Below are positions 25,753-37,014 of a stretch of 64,000 nt of DNA, in pieces; within the stretch, counting starts at the first letter, position 1, and every line of letters starts with the position of its first letter. Where the stretch lies: positions 2,294,001-2,358,000 of the forward strand of contig NC_057767.1 in assembly GCF_010389155.1 (NCBI RefSeq). The letters are read 5' to 3'. A program made the position numbers and the translations under genes. A model generated the notes under the pieces. That model saw nothing but the letters and a program-made list of their open reading frames with translations. It had not been told where the DNA came from and made no database searches. The DNA comes from Erigeron canadensis (taxonomy: Eukaryota > Streptophyta > Magnoliopsida > Asterales > Asteraceae).

Positions 25753-25842
25753 ACCCAAAAAACTTGTCCAATTTCCCAAAGGGTTTCATCATATCCTTCC
25801 CAGAATCTTTGTTCGTCATCTTCAGTAAATTGATTCAATCTT

Positions 25843-26324
25843 TGTTGGGGAATTTTGAGATAACAACCAAGATAACCGGATATAATCAATCTTTGATGGC
25901 ACGTAATCGCTTTCAGATTGAATCAATTTGGTGGTTCACCGAAACTATTCAATCGGATACAATCAAAGATTAAGAACTTCCTGTGTGTATTAGTTTGAGA
26001 GAAGAACCAGAAAGCAGAGAAAGAAGAATTGATCAGAATACACAAACGGGATGCATATTTGATGTATATAAAACCTGTTGGTCCCGTAACTGCCAAAACG
26101 ACAGTTATAACATAGGGTTTTGAAATACCCAGCCAGGGGTTGCCGCCCCTTAGAACCCGCTTTCAGGGGCGTTGCTCCCGGACCCTCGTACCTTACGGGC
26201 TTCGCCCCTAAGGTCATAATAAGTTCAAATAGGCGTGCACTCCGTACCTACAATCCTATATGATGTAATATTAAGACGTTACTGATCAAACAAATTAAAC
26301 CCAATTACACTAAAATATTCAACA
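25843..26324 (-). repeat. 5' LTR of the copia element
   Basis: 482 bp. Shares with the other LTR the blocks ATAACCGGATATAATCAATC, GGTGGTTCACCGAAACTATT, TAAAACCTGTTGGTCCCGTA and GGGCGTTGCTCCCGGACCCT. The terminal TCAAG duplication follows it on the right. Confidence 0.9.
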
Positions 26325-26755
26325 TCAAGAAAATTGGAAGGAGATGTTTTTAAAGTTCAACCTTAACGACAAAGAATACAAGCTGCTATCCTTCGCAACC
26401 TCACAATTGTACCAGTTGATCAGTCTTTGTGTACACAACTTAAGGACAAGTCGTCTCTTGGGTCAGGATGCGTAATGATAAGACACCAAAAGGTCAAAAA
26501 GCCTAATTAATGTTGTTAAGCAGGAAAGTAAATGGGAAAGAACAATTAATGGGCAAGAAACCAGAGGCTGACTGTTAGCATGGGAAACTGTTAGCAAGAA
26601 ACGAGGTTTACATTTTGGGAGAGTTCATGTTTGTCTATATTACTTGGATTCTTTGTTAGGGGGACATAGCCCCTCTCGAATCGGGCCTTTCATTTCAGTG
26701 TTAATAAATAAAATCGCTATGCATGCATGATTAATTAAGTTGCATTACAGTTTAA

Positions 26756-28600
26756 TTACAAAAAAGGCCAGAAAGGGAAGCCAGAGAATAGTAGCCAACC
26801 CCAACCATCTATGAACCTTGCCACAGTAAAGTTTTTGGCCTCATTTCTATCTTTAATCACACCCCATCCTTTCCATGTTACTCTCTTTGATGTATCCGAC
26901 CCATGCCCGTTGTTTTGGTATTCTCGATAATAAAGAGTGTCCAGTGCAAAATCACCCTCCCAAGGGTACCATCCTTCACTTTTTATTACATCACTTATTG
27001 ATGTTCGCATCACCACCGTTCTTGAAAATTCCTTCCATGGCCTTCCTAGGTAGGTTGGAAAGTTCCCTTGAGCCGGTTTTAGGTCATCAGTGGCAGATAT
27101 ATTGCATTTATGAATCACGATGCCTGTGTTCTGGTTACGATCTGTTCGTCCTTGAGCTGTCACCATGTTCCTTTGCCCCGGATCTGGCTTACGGGCCAGG
27201 ATGTCGCAGAATTGGAATACAACCGCAGCATTGCCAAAAATAAAATCAACAGTGCCGATCACCAAACAGTTGGTGTAGAACTGACGATTGGAATGGACAT
27301 AAAGCGTATCTTGGTAGCCTTCCATGCCACAATTATGAAATGCGGATAAATCTGCGTTTACACGTAATGCCACAGCTTGATGCCCGGATGGCCCTGCTGT
27401 ATTTTGAAATGTAATATCTCGTGCTAAGAATCCCCCACCCAACACCGCTGTGTGATCGAGTACGCATGCAATAATGTACGTTAGCCCATTACTCGTATAC
27501 TAATAAATTACAAAGTATTTTCTTCTATTTTTTTTTTAATCAAATTGTTTTTTTTAAGAACAAATTTTGCTAATAAAAAAATAAAGATAAAATGATTATG
27601 AAGCTTATACTTTTAGTTAAGCAAAGGCAAGCTAGCTAACCTACGGTTGCAGAGGCGGTGGTGGTGACACGACCACTTGCGACATTCTTATTTCCAGTAA
27701 TTATTGTGTTACTTCTTCCATCTCCGATAAACATGATGTTGGTTTTCCTTTTTGGAATTTCCACAGTCTCATTGTAAACTCCCGCGATTATCTTTATCAC
27801 GTATCTCTTATTACTCTTCTCTGGCGCTGCGGCCACTGCCTCTGCCACTGTCGTGTAGTTTCCCTTACCATTCTTATCCACCGTCACGTTAGCTTTTACT
27901 CCCCACAACTGCAGCAGTGTCCTATCTTGGTTGGATAACCATTTTGGCCAAAGCACCGCCTCCTTTTTAACTTCTGACCACCAGTATTAAATTCAACCTG
28001 GATGTTGTTGGCTATATCTGTGTCTGTCATGCTCTTAATCATATCTAAAACAATGCTACACATCTTTCCCGCATGCTCTTGGTCTTGGATGATTGATTTG
28101 TAATTAGAAGCTGATGAAGTTATAATAAGGATGCCATCTAAGCATGTTTCCTTGTTTGTGATAGTGGTGCTTAAGAGAGTTTTGAGGTTTTCGGCCTGTT
28201 GTTGAAGGGCTATTAATTCCTTAGCTGGATACTTACTAAGCTCTTGTATCACTGAGTCAAGATCTTCGAGACTTGAGGCTCCCAACTCTAAGCACTCATG
28301 AAGAGCGCGTTTTGTGAGATTGGCGGTTGTAGAGAGCTTCTCCGCTATGGTTTGCAGGTTGACTTGGATCACATCCTTTGTTTTATTGATGGCCAGTTCA
28401 ATTACATCTTTCTTTGTTGAGACCAACTTTTTGGTGATATCTGGTATGGAGGTGGAGAACAATGAGTAGCATATGTCTAGATATAATGTGGTAGTGCACG
28501 TAGAATTGTTGATGACATAAGAGGAAGCTCTGATATCTGATTTTGAAGTTCCATTGACATAGGGAGTTAGTAGTAAAGCAAGAAGAATTATAAGGCTCAT
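26756..28600 (-). pseudogene. PMEI-pectinesterase, first tandem copy, frameshifted
   Basis: Exon 1 27641-28600 and exon 2 26756-27447 (GT-AG intron). The gene encodes a signal peptide (LIILLALLLTPYVNG), an inhibitor-like PMEI pro-domain with its Cys residues (CTTTLYLDICYS, CLELG, CLDG), then pectin methylesterase with GVYNE, QAVALR, QDTL, DFIFG and LGRPW all present. A single base is missing in an A-run near 27965 (LKRRRCFGQ instead of the frame leading into VLWPKWLS), so total length 1652 nt is one short of a multiple of three. The RKLL/RRLL processing site before the enzyme reads RTLL, and the C-terminus ends FPFWPFL instead of FPFSLGL. PMEs demethylate wall pectin. It may be a young pseudogene, or the frameshift may be a sequencing error in a homopolymer. 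Confidence 0.85.
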
Positions 28601-28658
28601 ATGTTGTTCTTGTTATGAATGTTAGGCAAAAAGTTGATTCCATATATATATATATAAT

Positions 28659-29195
28659 AGGGATAATGACATACGAATCTAACCACCTATGACAAAATGG
28701 TTATGTAATGTAGCAACCTGCTCAGGTGGCTATGTAATGTATGCACCTATGTTTTTTTACCTATGACAAAATGGTTATGTAATGTAGTAACCTGCAAAAA
28801 GCAAGAATAATTTTATTTGTGTTAGATAATATTTGATGAAAGTTATATGAATTGATTGTGTTTTAGACGTGTTTTCTAATGATATAATTTTTATCAAGTT
28901 TTATATAACACAACAAAGCATATTTAAGGTCAAAGTTTACAAATAAAGACTTTGAATATTCAAAATAGGACACTTCTAATGGGATGGAGGGAGTACTATG
29001 TAAGGACCTTTTTATTTGGGTCAATCAATGTAAGGACCTATGTAATTTTTTTTGCTATACTATGTAAGGTCCGTACATATTTTACATAGTATAGCAAAAA
29101 AAACATAGGTGCATAAATTACATAGCCATCCGAGTAGATCACTACATTACATAACCATTTTGTCATAGGTGGTTACATTCGTATGTCATTACCCT
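28659..29195. mobile_element. hAT-like MITE inserted next to the first pectinesterase
   Basis: The left end AGGGATAATGACATACGAAT is mirrored on the right by ATTCGTATGTCATTACCCT. An 8-bp direct duplication TATATAAT lies at 28651-28658 and 29196-29203, as in hAT transposons, although the left flank is itself a TA microsatellite. The arms contain repeated CCTATGACAAAATGGTTATG units (twice on the left, once inverted on the right). A central hairpin pairs GCTATACTATGTAAGG with TACATAGTATAGC. A GGGATGGAGGGAGTA word near 28980 looks like the end of a second, Stowaway-type MITE. The element starts 58 bp upstream of the gene's ATG. Confidence 0.78.
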
Positions 29196-29203
29196 TATAT
29201 AAT

Positions 29204-30384
29204 ATGCATAGTTAGGTAGTCAAAGAAGGATAAAATAGTGGAAAGGGTGTTTATACGTACCAATCACATGCATATTTGATATGTATCCACTTAACATAGT
29301 TTTTTTGACTTGTAAAAAAGAAAAACATAGATAATTTAGAAATATACAGAGTAGTTTATAATGTGTTCAACTTTAATATCGGCTATATAATGTGATCGTT
29401 TCTGATTTTAGACGGAACATCTATGTAGGTATCCCATGTGGATTATTTTGTATCGAAGTTAACACATGTATACATGTGGGGTTTGTTCATTGGCCCAACA
29501 TTTCATCTTCGGACTTTTATGTTGGAAAGCCTCATTGGCTACGTACTTGTGCAACCTGAATCCTTGTATATTCCTAAACTATTACTCGTATATATTAAAT
29601 AAATATCTAGACTAGATCATACAATATTTAACTCCTTTCATTTTATTCAACTAATTCAACTAAATTGTTGATAACCCAAAATGTTTCTTTTTTTATTTAT
29701 TATTTTAAAATTTTTTACTTAAAATACCAATAATATCTATTTGAAATAGCTAAATTACCCTTAATGAACTTAATTTCAACATCTTTTCTCTTTAACTCTT
29801 AAATAACTACACTAGCCCCTTCTATTATTTTTACATTAACAATCACACCACCGCCACCACACCACTCGTCACTGTCGTCGCCACTACACCGCAATATCGC
29901 GTCGGCATATGACTAGTGCCTATTAATATGTCTATGACTCTATTATGTTCATTTATTGACACATGTATTACACATTTTCTCCTTGTTAATCTCCATTAAT
30001 TTTGTCGTATGTTTACCTCTCTTGCTTATACACATCTTTATGTTTATTATTTTAGCATATCAAACATTTTTTCTTATTATAAATAATGTCTTCGTTCTTA
30101 TTTTGACATGTGCTAGACACATGTGTTAAGCTTCAGAGCAACAACTATCACTACAAAAAATTAATTCCTTTGCACACATTTCATTTAACATTTCAATATG
30201 CATGAACGAATTAACACAAAATTAAACATAAAATTTGATTCTATTACACAATAATATGGAATTTTTCTATATAAAGAATATACATTTTGAAATTACACGT
30301 ATAGAAATAGAAACATAAAGCATAATTGTTAAAAAAACATAAATATAATTTCAAACATATGAATAATGGTTTGTGGTTCAAAAA
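29204..30384. other. Intergenic, nothing recognised
   Basis: AT-rich sequence with no long frame. A CACCACCGCCACCACACC-type patch lies near 29850, similar in style to one near 43690-43780. No repeat boundary was resolved. Confidence 0.4.
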
Positions 30385-30992
30385 TCTTTATATATACTAT
30401 AAGACAGTTGAACTAATAACTTATTAATTAATCACATCGCTTAATTTTTATCAAATTGACTTTTAATGATGTCATAATTATAAATTAATTTAATTAACTA
30501 TAAAATATTTAATAATTTCAAAAGGGGTTAAAAAAAACGGAAGGTATATGTTTATTTTGGATAAATCCTAAGCTAATTAATAAAAAGTGTTTAACTACAA
30601 TAAAAAGTCTTATATCTTTATTTTGGATCAATTAAAATGTATTTAACATTAACATGTGTCCCCTTATCAGCCCATGTATTTTACATTTACCCAATATACA
30701 TTAAAAAAAAAAATCCAATGTGTATCTACTTTCTGTTCGGTGTCGTCCTCTACCAAGAAATTCTTTTAAAAAATATGAAAACAAATCTTGTTCCTTATTT
30801 CCAGGATCACGATCATCTACACAAACACAAAAAGGTAATCTTCACAATATGTTCATCGTTGTTATTATTACTAATTGTTATCGAATTAGGTTTTTATCCC
30901 CTTTTAATTGTTATCCAATTAGGTTTTTATCTTCTTTTTGTGTATTTTAATTTATAATAATACCTGGATTTCAGAAGACCTAATTGTAATCA

Positions 30993-33964
30993 TGTGACAC
31001 CCCACTAAAACGGAATATACGGGATGCACAGATAAGCACAATTGTACACAGTACAAGTTCCAACACAACCAATAACATTAAAAAGAGAAGAAGTATAATA
31101 GTTATTACAGAACATGGGATATACCCAAAATAGTAAAATCAAAAGACAGAACAAATGTCTTTAAGTACCAAGTCTGAATTGAACAAGCAAAGGAAAGGTC
31201 TTCACAGCTTCTGATCTTGAATGCTCGAACAATCGCCAAATGAATGAGCTTAAAAGAGGAAGACTCCTATGCTAAAGATCTATTTAGCCTAGCCTGAAAA
31301 GCATGTAAGTTCAAAAGGTCAACTACGAAAGTAGTTGGTGAGATTCACATAAAGTACGATTTAGTTTACATATAAATAATATGTAGAGTAAGAACAAGAT
31401 CACAAGATTCGTACGTTTAACAAAAGTACTTTGTAATAGTAGAAAAGTAAGAACTAGGTCATAAGATCTGTACGTTCACATAAGTACTTTGTAATAGTAA
31501 GAACAGTACAAGAACATATAATGAACTGTAAGTATATTTCGTCACTGCTAACCCGATTGGCCAGAACTGAATTGTAATATAAAGATATGCTCATAATATT
31601 CAAGTACGTCAAGTAAGATCTAGGTCAGAACAAGAACAGATAATATGCATCCTCCAGAACTGCGGAGAATGAGGGTGGGCCTACCCTAAACAGCGCTGTC
31701 CATAATTACCTACGGTTCAATCCCTGAACTGTGGGATGTGAATTGATAGCAGTGAACAAGAACTGAACAAGTACAAATAAGAACTAGAACATGATAATGA
31801 ACAAGTAGAGTAGTATAAATGTATTTAAGGATCTTGCCCATTCAAGACTTAAATACTCTTTTTAAACAGTTAAATATCATATCATAAGTATCTCATAAGT
31901 TCATATAATAATATGTAAAATAGTTCAAGAACATATGTACAAGTACAAAATAGTTTTCATGTTTTTCAGTCCCCAATAAAAGAACTTGATCAAAATGTAC
32001 GAAAGGGGGATTAGTGAACTCACAGTGATCTGGTACAAGCACAGTTTATAAGCACAAAGAACAAGTGCAGAGATAGATAGGTTGTATCTATCAAAATCCA
32101 AGCACGTCTTGATGGAAGTCTAAGTACATGTCATTGATCATAAATAAGTACGTATATTAGTTCATGTGATTAATTATTCACTGAAATGTCCTTAATGAAC
32201 TGATGATTTGGTCCTTGATGATCTTTGAACGTTTTGACTTAAAATGAGTTTGAATGAACTTAGGTACTTGAAATGGACTCGATCTGAACGTTTTTGAACT
32301 CACACATAAGTAATTACAATGTTAATTAGTTGAACGTGTCTTTAATAATGAGCTTTAGCCCTAAGAACTTAATTTGATTGCTCATAGAACTTGAACTTTA
32401 ATGATTACGATGAATCATGACTTTAATGTACTCTATTAGGGTTTGCACAATGTACATAGCTCTAGATCGTTTTAGGAACTAGCTTTACTGTCAAAACGTA
32501 GCCTTGAATGAGGTTAATCAGATGGTACTGAAGCTACGAATTGATTTGGTGATTAAGTACATGATTAGATCGTTTTAAGTTTAAGTATGATAAGTTATAG
32601 GACAAGTTTGTGTTGCTGTCTGATTACACAAGATCGTTCTAGGTTTTTGGCACAAGATCGTCTTAGCTTCAAGGTTCAAGATCGTCCTAGGCTTTTAGGT
32701 CAAGATCGTCCCATGGTACTTGGTTCAGGATCGTTTTAGATGACAAGCTCAAGATCGTTTTAGGTGACAAGCTCAAGATCGTTTTAGGTATTAAACCAAG
32801 ATCGTCCTAGATGTATTAAGTACAAGATCCTTTCATGGTTACATGGTTCAAGGTCGTTTCATAGGCCTAAGAACAAGAACAAGATCATTTTGATTCAAGA
32901 ACACAGATTGAGCGAAACCGATCTTAGAAGATCAATTACCCAGTAGTGTACCAACACAACATCACAACCACAACAACAAAACCACAACACAATTACCAAA
33001 CGAGACCAATCGAGCAAGCACGAAAGAACAAGAGGCTGCCCTAGGACGGTCTTGGTGATCAAGATCGTCCTAGTACATCAAGAACAGGATCGTCCAAACT
33101 TCAAGGACAGGCACGAGCACTACAAGAATGTCTAGATCGATTCCAAGACTTGTTTAGACATAACACTAGTACATTTATACACAATAACATCATCTTTTAA
33201 CACTTTTACTGGTTTTCAAGATCAAATATCACATGAACAAGTTGTGACTTCAAGAACATGTTGTACCTTTACTTTCAAAAATGGGTTTTGTAACTTAAAG
33301 CATGATATGACCCAAATTTGTTCACATAAATGTATTAAACACATTTAGACACAAATCCATGAACTATAAACACGATTTTCATTCAAAAATTGGACCAAAT
33401 CATCAAGAACATGAACTTCAAAAAGTACATTTTTAATTTGATCAAAAACTCATCAAGTGTTGTTGTTACCTGAGAATTGATTCAAGAAGTGTGTTTTGAT
33501 TATCACAAGGATGCTAAAAGTACAAACGATTTTGATTGAAAGTATCAAAATCAAGAGATGCTCTTGTGTGTGTTTTATGGTGTTTTGGTATGTGTTTTAG
33601 TGAGAGAGGTGAAAGATGGAAGAAGATGAATAGTGTTGTTTCTCTCTCTAGGGTTTTCCATCCCTTTCTATTTATACCTTCCCATAATAAATGAACTCAA
33701 TAAATGCAAGGACTATTTGCGAACATTTTGAACTAAAACTTTTATGAACATGAACGTTTACGAACCGAACTTTAATATTTCATCGTACTTAATCATAAAC
33801 TCATCATATAAACCGAGATTTAAGATCAAACTGACCTTCATATAAGCACATAATTTGGTCTAAAGCACGTCAAGAACTTAAATAAATTGAACTGTCTAGT
33901 CGTTCTAATGGCGAAAGTACGATTCAAAGAACTTATTTAAAACATTTCTAAGACGGTTGTTACA
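30993..33964 (-). mobile_element. Solo LTR, probably Ty3/gypsy
   Basis: On the minus strand it starts TGTAACAACC and ends GGGGTGTCACA, flanked by the perfect 5-bp duplication AATCA (30988-30992, 33965-33969). No second LTR, primer site or coding domain lies inside, so recombination between two LTRs has probably left one. A TATA box TATAAATA (33669-33676, minus strand) in GGTATAAATAGAAAGGGATG marks the LTR promoter. At about 2.97 kb it is a long LTR. It contains a repeated GATCGTCCTAG word (32464-33095). Confidence 0.85.
32464..33095. repeat. Dispersed short-word array, AAGATCGTCCTAG type
   Basis: At least a dozen copies of AGATCGT(C/T)(C/T)TAGG occur at irregular spacing of 20-30 bases, densest at 32625-32870. 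Near 33042-33074 two copies face each other (CTAGGACGGTCTTG and CAAGATCGTCCTAG) and can form a stem with one mismatch. Confidence 0.85.
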
Positions 33965-34069
33965 AATCAAACTATATTAAACTCATTATATAAACCGTAA
34001 CATAATCATAACTTGCATAATTATTCACACCAACGAAGCAACTATGGCTGACAAAAACCCTACGACAAC

Positions 34070-35866
34070 TATGGCTGACAAAAACCTTACGTTTTTGCAA
34101 GACATCAATGACAATTCTGCAAATTGCACAATCAAGGTTCAAATTTTGCTTCTCTAGAACACATTCTACCAAAAAACCCACTCTAAACCAAGCAGCCTCG
34201 ATATGATTTTGGTCGATGAACAGGTAATATCTTTCATACTCTGCTTTTTATTATCATGTATACAAACATTTTAAATCGTTATATATGCTTATTAATAGGG
34301 AACCAAGATTTATTGTTCAATCCATAACACCTTGATTTCAAAATTTGAACACACGCTTGAAGAAGGAGGGTTCAGAGTTATTTCGAACTTTGATGTAAAA
34401 TCCACTAAGTCCATGTTTCTGCTAGCAAATCACTCATATAGGCTTTGTTTTTTGGATGACACGGTTGTTTATGACGCTCTTGGCTTTAAAATTCCTGGCG
34501 ACAAGTTTGAGTTTTATTCGTTTGAACAACTCAACCGCAGATAAGACTACAAGTTTTGGTAAATCTTCCTTTTTATCATTAAATTTTTGCATTGTTTATT
34601 AATAACTTTAAAAAATATCATAGGACAGGTGATTGGAAATAAACCTATTCGTGTTATGGGCACAAAACAAGATCCAAGACATCTACTTGAGTGTCAACTA
34701 GGTGATGACAAGTACGTTTTGTTAATTAAGTTCTTATTTGTTAATTCAGGTTGACTGTATAATTATAATATTAACAATGACATACTACTGATCCGATAAA
34801 ACCATGTAACAAAGGAATTGTTATACAATGTGCTTTATGGGATGATTATGGCAAACAACTACATCAATACGTGTCAGCTAATGAAGACAGTGATAAACCA
34901 GTTATTATTCTGCTACAACTCGCGAAGTTCAACAACTGGAACAATAATTTTTTTTACCTATAGTTTATTTAGTTAGAATTCTGTTTAATATTTATTTATA
35001 TTATATTCGTATTTTATATGTATTCAAATTAAGTAGATGACTAATGCTTACTTTATTCATAGACAAGCCTCAAGTCTCTAACTGCATGTACGGTGCAAAG
35101 CTATATATCAATGAAAACATTGGTCCTATCATTGAGTTTAAGGAAAGGTATACTTTATAATTTCAACATATTTTAATATTGACTTACATATAATAGTAAT
35201 AATACTTTTTTGTTTTAATTCTTAATACTTATTTACCTTTATGTTTTAAAATTTTAGCTTAAAACAAAACTCTTCTCAAATGGAAGGCTCGGATGAATAT
35301 CCAAAGCTTTCAAGCAAGATGATACACATCAAGCCTTAAGATACTTATTTGAATCTTCCATTAAAGAGCATTCTTGAGTTATCTGTTATAAAACAAGTAT
35401 GATGTTTTTTTTAAACAACTGTTCAATTCTTTGTAAAAGTAAGTGTTATCTGATTCACATTACTAATGCAATATCACAGCCTACTACATGTGTTGTTATT
35501 GGTACAATTACAAGTATAATAACGGACAAAGGATGGAATTACTTAGCTTGTCGTAAATGCCATAAGAAGGTAGTGAAGCTTGAGAAAACTGATAAACAGG
35601 GAAAAGTCTACTATGAATGTGAAGATTGTAAAGTTGTTCTTGATGTTTACTGCCGGTAAGAAGCAACCACTTTATCCATACATTATCTGTGCTAACCAAA
35701 ATACTTATATACTTATATACTAACTTATATACATGTTTTGCAGCATCAAATTGCAAGTAATGGTCAAAGACAAATCTGGAAGTGGTCCGTTGTGGATTTT
35801 TGAAACCGTTGTGACCAAACTGGTTAAACGGTCAGCTTCATACTTGATATCAAGATTAAACCGGTA
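34070..35866 (+). pseudogene. RPA70-like single-strand DNA-binding protein relic
   Basis: Exon-like pieces on the + strand: MADKNLTFLQDIND, SLDMILVDEQ, then from 34299 GTKIYCSIHNTLISKFEH and EEGGFRVISNFDVK (OB fold), DPRHLLECQLGDD, NKGIVIQCALWDDYGKQL, and a zinc-ribbon OB fold WNYLACRKCHKK...YYECEDCKVVLDVYCR (about 35530-35655). This is the layout of replication protein A large subunits carried by plant Helitrons, where they may bind single-stranded transposon DNA. In-frame stops (TAG near 34154, TAA at about 34542) and missing joins show it is broken. The start region is tandemly duplicated (two ACAACTATGGCTGACAAAAA copies, 34039-34083). Confidence 0.8.
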
Positions 35867-35948
35867 ATACAGTCATACATATGTATTTAAATAAAAATTA
35901 TTATTCTCATAAATATAACTAATAATACAATTACATAATATAATTATT

Positions 35949-36362
35949 ATGCAATGGAACAAGATTGAGGATAAGTGGATAACAAGATTAGGAAAGCATG
36001 TCATTGAAGCAGAAGTGATATCGGGCAACAACATTGGATACAAAACTTACATCCTGAGAATGAAGTTAATACCGTCAGATCAAAGAATCCCGTTCAAGTT
36101 TCATAGAAGACTATTTCCGTTGGTCGTTTCTTTCGCAATGACAATAAACAAAAGTCAAGGCCAATCTTTATCAACCGTAGGTTTGTATCTACAACGACCA
36201 GTTTTCACGCACGGACAGTTGTATGTTGCAATCTCTCGGGTGAAGTCGAAAAAGGGTCTCAAGGTGCTGATATGCGACAAAGACGGGAAGCCTAAAAACA
36301 ATACAACGAATGTTGTCTACAAAGAAGTGTTGCAAAAGATGAACGACGATACATCCTTCTAA
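35949..36362 (+). pseudogene. Helitron Pif1-type helicase, C-terminal fragment
   Basis: The reading frame of 137 codons contains AKHVIEAEVI-like and IPFKFHRRLFPLVVSFAMTI, NKSQGQSLSTVGLYL, PVFTHGQLYVAISRVKSKKG, the last helicase motifs of the plant Helitron Rep-helicase. The ATPase Walker motifs, and the Rep nuclease, are missing. The frame is intact but only the tail remains. It directly precedes the Helitron 3' end. Confidence 0.85.
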
Positions 36363-36547
36363 TTTAACAGTATTCATTTAGCAAACATTTCATCGTTTAC
36401 TTATTATCATTCGAATAGAATGGTGGCTTTTTTAATGCATATCAAATTACAAGTTAGAAGCTTCTACATGCTAAATATATGAATATATTTAATATTGATA
36501 ATTTCATAAAATCCGTGTCAAGTATTGGACACGGGTCTAAAATCTAG

Positions 36548-37014
36548 TATAAATATTAGTTAAAAAGGACGTTTAAGAAATAAAAAGGTTTGACCGATTT
36601 ATTCAAATTTGACTGATATTGACCTATTGATCGTTGAGTCCGATTAAAGCCCATGGCCGGTGACAATAATTCCGTCATGGGGGCGTCTTTGGAGCACATG
36701 ACGCATCGTGAAGGTGCGTTGTCGATGGACGTCATGTTTTTGATGTTGTACGAGGATGAAGCGTTGATATATGATGTGGCTCACTTTTATTAGTTTACAG
36801 CGCTCGCAAGTAGCAACTATGTACACATTATTTATTTGCAATATATAATTATTTCTTTCTTTTAGATAACATAATATAATATTCATGAGAAGAAAATCAT
36901 GATGATGGAGTGTGTACTGTGACATCGATCATGTATGAAGCAAACCGATCGATCTCGAACTCGAAGAGCTCTTATTTGAAGAATTTGTAGTTTGCCAAAT
37001 TTAATTACCATTTA
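36548..37014. other. Short intergenic gap
   Basis: Between the Helitron 3' end and the stop codon of the second pectinesterase. The right part should hold that gene's 3' untranslated region. No other feature is seen. Confidence 0.5.

Larger units (their letters stand above)
20926..26324 (-). mobile_element. Ty1/copia LTR retrotransposon, complete ends
   Basis: The element begins and ends with TGTTGG...(C/T)CAACA and is flanked by the perfect 5-bp duplication TCAAG (20921-20925 and 26325-26329). LTRs are 20926-21477 (552 bp) and 25843-26324 (482 bp). The gene order gag, protease, integrase, RT, RNase H on the minus strand identifies copia. A polypurine tract (AAGGGAGGAT on the minus strand) abuts the left LTR at 21478-21487. 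No standard initiator-Met tRNA primer site is visible beside the right LTR. The coding part is broken, so the element is dead without help. Confidence 0.93.
19284..26740 (+). mobile_element. Internally deleted Ty3/gypsy retrotransposon, host of a nested copia element
   Basis: The two ends share an LTR of about 250-270 bp: left about 19284-19558, right about 26475-26720. Shared words include AATTAATGTTG, AAGTAAATGGG, GGACATAGCCCCTCTCGAAT (left copy GAGACATAG), CCTTTCATTT and AATAAATAAAATCGC. After the left LTR comes a primer-site-like TTGGTTCCATTGCTGGGG (19559-19576), then gag and protease relics. After the copia insert only about 150 bp remain before the right LTR, so RT, RNase H and integrase are gone. 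LTR limits are approximate and no target duplication was found. The right LTR ends within about 30 bp of the stop of the first pectinesterase gene. Confidence 0.75.
30385..36547 (+). mobile_element. Helitron carrying RPA-like and helicase relics
   Basis: The 5' end TCTTTATATATACTATAAGA is preceded by A, and the 3' end is a hairpin CCGTGTC/GACACGG (36513-36519, 36528-36534) followed by TCTAAAATCTAG and then T. These are the Helitron terminal features (A|TC...CTAG|T, insertion at AT, no target duplication). Inside are an RPA70-like gene relic and the end of a Pif1-type helicase, both typical of plant Helitrons. The Rep part and most of the helicase are absent, so it is non-autonomous. A 2972-bp solo LTR sits within it. 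Confidence 0.82.

Noticed and set aside
30637..30957. 106-codon frame near the Helitron 5' end
   Set aside because: Hydrophobic AT-derived sequence, no match to Rep or RPA; probably leader DNA of the Helitron.
32464..33095. Satellite or centromeric array reading of the GATCGTCCTAG words
   Set aside because: Spacing is irregular and confined to one solo LTR with a target duplication.
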